Assembly (NCBI GenBank): GCA_028583605.1 | Contig: CM053327.1 | Coordinates: forward strand, 5,083,316-5,147,315 | Length of the DNA: 64,000 nucleotides | Source of the DNA: Dastarcus helophoroides | Taxonomy: Eukaryota > Arthropoda > Insecta > Coleoptera > Bothrideridae | Direction: 5' to 3' | In this document: one piece after another, positions 47,222 through 64,000 of the stretch | Numbering within the stretch: the first letter of the stretch is position 1 | Layout: each line of letters begins with the position of its first letter | Notes under the pieces: model-generated | What the model saw: the letters and a program-made list of their open reading frames with translations, nothing else | What the model was told of the DNA's origin: nothing | Database searches by the model: none | Made by a program: the position numbers and the translations under genes

Positions 47222-49108
47222 TTAAATTTCAATTGTCGAAGTAAAACTTGTAAGACAAAGTGATGGCGTAATTCAAAAGGAGTTTGCAGTTTGATTTGCT
47301 ATTTAAGAATCCTTTTCAAAATTTCTTTAAGGATTAATTTGGGTTATAAATATCTAAATGAGTAGAAATTCCACATCCGCATGCTCTCCAGCGAGATTCA
47401 GAGGATACAGACATTTAGGGTAGGAGAGTAAACAAGAAACATCATAAAGCAATTTTTACAGAATAGTCAGGTACTGAACTCCAATGAAACTAGTTTAAAA
47501 AATATGCCCAAGTCCCGGACATATGAAAACGAGTACGAAATACGGAAGTTTTGAAAATTTACTCCTGTTTGTGCTAATTAACGTAAACACACAAAAAAAA
47601 AACAATTTATGTTCAACGTGAAGTTCTTGTGCCATGTGTGTGATGTTTGCTATGGAATAAATAGGCAAGTAAATTTTAAATTGTCTGATGATTTTATTTG
47701 ACGGTTTTTCGCTCTTATATAATTTAATTAATTTTTGCTGAAATTTGAGAGAATACTTGTTCTTTTCGTAATTGTTTGAATAATATCGGATTGGGAGGCG
47801 TATAAAAAAAAGACTAAGGAATTTAATAAATTCCACAACAAACATGAATGAATGAGAAAGTTATTGTTAGGAACTTATTGTAGGGCCAAGAACCCTACAG
47901 CTAACTGGTGCAACTACCCATTTTGAAAAAAAAGGGGATAAAACAAAAAGAGAATAGAATGAAAAGGGGAAGAAATGGAAATAAATCGCATTCACTTCAT
48001 ACAAACATTTACATTTTCTTGAGGTCGATTTTATTGTGCTGCTGTTGGAAGCTGAGTTTCCAGTGGTTCCAAAATAAATTATACCCATCACTACAAAGGT
48101 CCGGTGACTGGCAGCAGACACATATATTTTGGTTTTACTGATGATGTATTGCAAGTTCTAGAAACGTGGGCATCGTACACCTTAACATCCTAGGAGCATA
48201 AGCCACAATAAGCTCCTACCTAGTTCTTGTTTTGGTGTATTCACCTAGTGCTGCCTTATTCGCAGATTCTTCTTTGTAGGTTGCTTGAATCCCAAAAATA
48301 TAGAACAAGACAACCTGGCTCAAAGAGAGCCTTATAGATCTGTTGTCATATGGGGAGTACTAACGAAGGTGGACGAACAGTATCAGCATCAGCTCTCGTT
48401 AGGGAAATGCTTTGGTGAAAGGCATAAGAAGTTCTTGCCAATTTCTAACTTGAATTTAAATGTTTTTTTATGCTAAATCACACTTAGCCACTTTCTAAGC
48501 CAGAAATATGCCTTCTGCTCAAAAAGTTGTTTTTTCTACAAAATTTAAACATTTTTTCTATTTTATTTTATGACACTAGTTTGAGTTCGAGTGATTAGAG
48601 TTTGGTATAAGAAAACAAAAAATAAAAAACAAAGTAACAAGTAAACAAAAGCAAAGTGAGAAAGAGTGAGAGAGGGCGAGAAAAGAATAAGACTGGATGA
48701 ACATTTATGAATTTAATTTATTACGATAAATCACCACTTCATTTTCAAGCTTGAGCTCCATTTTCTCGTAGCATTGTCTTTGGATATGGTTAACTCAGCG
48801 TTTTCAACAGAAAACTGTATGCTATGTAATGTATGCTTAAATTAGGAAAACGACAAAAACATACACAAAATTGGGGAGAAGAAACAATCACCTGAAAATA
48901 GTTTGAGAACCTCTGTTTACAAACTAACCAGTGAACACCCACCGATAATCAGGTGCAAAGTTAGCTGCATTTGGTTTGAAAACCTATGAGTAAAAATTAA
49001 ATGGCGAAGCTAGGGAAAAACCTTGCAATTATTTAGGGTTAAGATAAACTTTGAGAAATTAATAACCGACGCATCATATAGGAGCGAAGGAGTTAAACAA
49101 AGAATCTG
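47222..49108 (+). repeat. Left arm of ~1.9-kb inverted repeat around T5 exons
   Basis: Matches 53172-54972 in inverted orientation over its whole length with moderate divergence. Anchors include cttattgtggc/gccacaataag and caagacaacctggc with its inverse, the cagcttccaacagca block, and an hAT-like end (cagtggttctcaaac in the right arm at 53359). No intact gene lies within; several short frames are not recognisable. It is probably two copies of one repeat inserted in opposite directions. Confidence 0.75.
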
Positions 49109-49429
49109 AGATTATTTGTGCTTAGTGAATTTTCTTAATTTCCTAAAGAAATATTTTTCTCAGATTTGTGTCCAGCAAATTTAAACAAGTTGGAACAAAC
49201 AGGTTCACTTTTATTTTGTTGATTTATTTCTTGACCTGTTGTAATAAAATTTTGAGGTCAATTGTTGTTTGATTTTAATAACACTTCTTTGTCGGCTCTA
49301 CGAGCTGGGGTTACAGTCTATTGGAATAAAATAATTTTAAACACAACGAAGACAAATTGGGTCCGAAAATCGAAAATAAAGGTGAGCCAAATTTGGAATT
49401 TTAATAATTTCACTCACGCTACGTAACAC

Positions 49430-49640
49430 TTGGGCCGCTCATTGCAGTACTTTTACAAATTTGAAGTACTTCTGCTTTGTTTCCGTTTAAATATTTATGT
49501 TCTACGTTGTGTGTTAAATAAATGCTTAGGAAAATTTGATCTTTGTGAATATTCATTCTGAAGATAACAAGATGTTCTTTGTATCTAATATAAAAATAAC
49601 ATAATCTCTGACAGTCTTTTGTTCAAAACTAATATATTTA
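49430..49640 (-). mobile_element. GIY-YIG endonuclease remnant of a Penelope-like element
   Basis: The minus strand aligns with the endonuclease tail at 57190-57470. The recognisable parts are an EHL-type block, a YSQRSNF-like stretch and a NK-EVLQI-type end, with frameshifts throughout. It lies about 300 bp upstream of the T5 start. Confidence 0.5.
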
Positions 49641-49889
49641 TTTACCAAGGTAAATTGCTCTGCGGCATTTTTTTAGTTATTCTGCTTTAGTGCTAAAGAA
49701 GTGTCCAAAAGCAATAAAAACGTTTGAAAGATTTATCTATAGAAAATGTATTTATCTTTAATCAGCGTTTTCTAAAAACAGATTTTACATATTGGATGAA
49801 AAAGTAGTACATTTACTGGCTTTATATGAGGTGATGATGACTTTCACATACTTATCATAGCTAGAAATAAAATTTTCATTCAATACAAA

Positions 49890-49897
49890 TATTTATA
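49890..49897 (+). promoter_or_regulatory. Possible TATA box of T5
   Basis: TATTTATA in caaatatttatacag, 31 bp before the ATG. Only the AT-rich match and position support it. Confidence 0.3.
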
Positions 49898-49927
49898 CAG
49901 AACGAACAGTGCCTTATAATAACGACA

Positions 49928-62003
<12,076 letters not shown>

Positions 62004-62076
62004 CGTACACAACTTTTTTATGGTTGCCTAATTTAGCGTTAAATTACAATAATCTAATTAATTTATTAAATTGCCA

Positions 62077-62082
62077 AATAAA
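62077..62082 (+). terminator. Polyadenylation signal of T5
   Basis: AATAAA 74 bp after the T5 stop codon, followed by a T-rich stretch. Confidence 0.6.
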
Positions 62083-62089
62083 TAGCTTT

Positions 62090-64000
62090 ATTACTTAAAC
62101 ATCCAATCTAGCATATATTAATGTATATGTTACTGTTAAAGTGAGAATCTAGCAAAAGTTAGCTTTAACGAGTGATATTAGTTACAGTGGGTTCTGATTA
62201 CTTTAACTGGTTAAAGTGGACTTTAACTAGCGAATGCTTGACGTACCTAACTGCGTCCCGTTAAAATCGAAAAGATGTAGATAGAAGACGGACTTAGGTT
62301 GTCCCATGGTGCAAATACAGATTAAATAATAAATACATAATAATAAATAAAAATAAAAGAAACCTTTCAATTATTGTGCCCTATAAGAGACGTAAACCAC
62401 GGATAAATATAACAAAACTTTCAACGTATTGTCCAGAAAAGATTCTCAACTTATCCTACAGTATTTATTGGTGCAAGTAAGGAGCGATGGCCTTGGGATT
62501 GCACGAAACATTATTTTTGCAATGCGTACACTTTTTTGTTACACACCTTGACTTGAATTTACATTTTTTTTACCATAGGGACTGAAAAGTTGCAGCTACT
62601 CCTCTCGTACAAATTTCCAATTGCGGTACATCGTCTTTATTGACGAATGTTCCTTTCATATACTAAACTACAATTTTCTGTATTTCTGATTTAAAACATT
62701 ATTATATAAAATAATGAAATTTTTCAGTAATTTTTGATAACACAACTGCTAAAAAAAGTCAGTTTTCGAAGGATTTACGACGGATCTTTTTATTCTATTC
62801 TTTTCAGCATTAAAAGGTTTACCATCAGATGTCATTGTCATTTATTTTTATTTTTTTGACTTACCTTTTTAAGCTAACTGTTTTAATCTCGTTTTTTTAC
62901 ACCTTTTCACACTACAAAAATATAACAGATAATTTTTTTGCCTATAAGTTTCATCCTCGACTACACAAATCATATATTTTTGTCGTTTGATGTCAGATTT
63001 TTTTTGTGCTGCCAACTAATTTTTGTCAATCATTAGAGTTATTCCCGTTTTATTAAGCATTCCAAGATTTTCAGCAACCTATTTATTTGTAGATATTTTT
63101 TTAAATATTAACTACTTCTTCCAAATTTGATTGTAGCGTTTTCTGACTATCATTATTTTTTATTAAATATTATGAGTTTCAAATATTTTCTACAGGTAAT
63201 CTTTACTAGGAACTTTAATAAGCGGTTCTTGAGGTAAAAATGTTGAAGCATAGTGTATAACAAACTTTCGCCGGACATCCAAACATGAGCATCATCATGG
63301 TTCTTTGGTAGTTTAACGCGGTTCCGAAACTTTCGTTCCTTTGACCGCCGTCTTTTAGTGAACATTACTGTGTTGATAATTTTGCGAGCTGCGGAGACCG
63401 CCGATCGAAAGCTACTCAATTCACCTCCGATGGCAGGGGTCCGTGATCGACAGCAGTCGCTCTAAAGAAAGCTACTCGGTCCACCTTCTTTAGCGCGTGC
63501 CGTCGACCGCGCCCGTGTTGTATGGGTTCAATATTTTCCTCACTTTAACAGCTTGTCGTTTGAGAATGTCTGAACGCCTATTAGATTTTCTACTTTAACG
63601 CCTGAATTTAGGAAACGTCAACTATAAATAGGGAGAGTCAACATCAACGGCTTTCTAACTTTAACGATAACATATACATCCTGAAGACCCCAATGCAATA
63701 CAATGTTTAAAGCTGCTTACAGGTTTTTTTAATTTTCTGACTATCTGACAACCAGGCCGGCAGAAAGCGAGAGTAGGAATTTTTAGTATAAATAAGAGGT
63801 TGTCCGCTTTGAAAAATTTACCCAATCTGTATTCTTTTTCAGGGTGCATATTCATGAATAAAAGCGATACCGATTTCCAAACTTTGGATACACTTTCTCA
63901 TAAAATGACATCCCCATAAGGAGGACATATTTTGGTAATCCCAAAGATGCATGCTTACGAGAAATTTCACTGAATATGTTTGTTAATATTTTCAGCCAAG
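62090..64000. other. Distal intergenic DNA, no gene recognised
   Basis: Contains a possible pogo/Tigger-like end (TA then cagtgggttctgattacttt at 62189) without a visible partner, an AT microsatellite around 62322-62360, a GC-richer patch at about 63390-63530, and a good TATA-box match (tataaata, 63623-63630) with no recognisable gene start after it before the window ends. Confidence 0.35.

Noticed and set aside
62189..62250. pogo/Tigger transposon end
   Set aside because: The start looks like such an end and has a TA flank, but no inverse partner or transposase was found.
63153..63419. 88-codon minus-strand frame with basic residues
   Set aside because: No known motif, no splice support and compositionally ordinary; not supported as a gene.
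63623..63660. Core promoter (TATAAATA) of a further gene
   Set aside because: Good match, but no recognisable start codon, signal exon or coding sequence follows before the window ends.

Overview
The window looks like insect nuclear DNA. It is AT-rich and intron-bearing, and holds trypsin-type serine protease genes with short phase-1/2/0/0/0 exons, surrounded by many decayed transposable elements (Penelope-like, LINE, PIF/Harbinger, hAT, MULE, Tc1/mariner, piggyBac MITE, foldback). A beetle or similar insect is plausible, but the species cannot be fixed from sequence alone. No CRISPR, rRNA, tRNA gene or bacterial-type operon was found.

The host genes are five chymotrypsin-fold (S1A) secreted protease genes. 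Four lie on the minus strand: T1 (1756-3256, last exon not found), T2 (17809-30173), SPH (31459-38523) and T4 (42308-44300). One lies on the plus strand: T5 (49928-62003). I assembled them exon by exon from splice sites. All share the same intron positions and phases, except that the SPH gene has no intron after the GWG region. T2, T4, T5 and the visible part of T1 keep their catalytic residues and the trypsin-type Asp189. The SPH gene is an intact frame of 258 codons in which His57 is Arg, Ser195 is Ala, Asp189 is Lys and the activation motif is gone, while all six core cysteines remain. It therefore reads as a catalytically dead serine protease homologue. T1 and T2 are recent duplicates, with matching promoter, intron 1 and exons.

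The large introns and intergenic spaces are filled with mobile DNA. The best preserved element is a 2.2-kb Tc1/mariner-superfamily transposon (32746-34990) with an uninterrupted 356-residue transposase and about 430-bp terminal inverted repeats that are nearly identical. Several long-armed foldback elements share the CAGGGTG-like end and TA flanks, and one is nested inside another (21227-22798). A piggyBac-type MITE with TTAA flanks lies at 14715-15124. Gene T5 has its first four exons between the arms of a ~1.9-kb inverted repeat (47222-49108 and 53172-54972).

The most unusual signal is RNA-level: two families of hammerhead-ribozyme motifs tied to retroelement repeats. One has a textbook core (28160-28206 and relatives at 10582-10627 and 28597-28630), and one truncated copy starts exactly at the predicted self-cleavage point (9372). 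The other family (4042-4082, 5281-5321, 15928-15968, 15985-16025, 57628-57659) is associated with Penelope-like sequence, and its helix II shows a compensatory base-pair change between copies. Long tracts of a degenerate AT-rich short-period repeat occur throughout.
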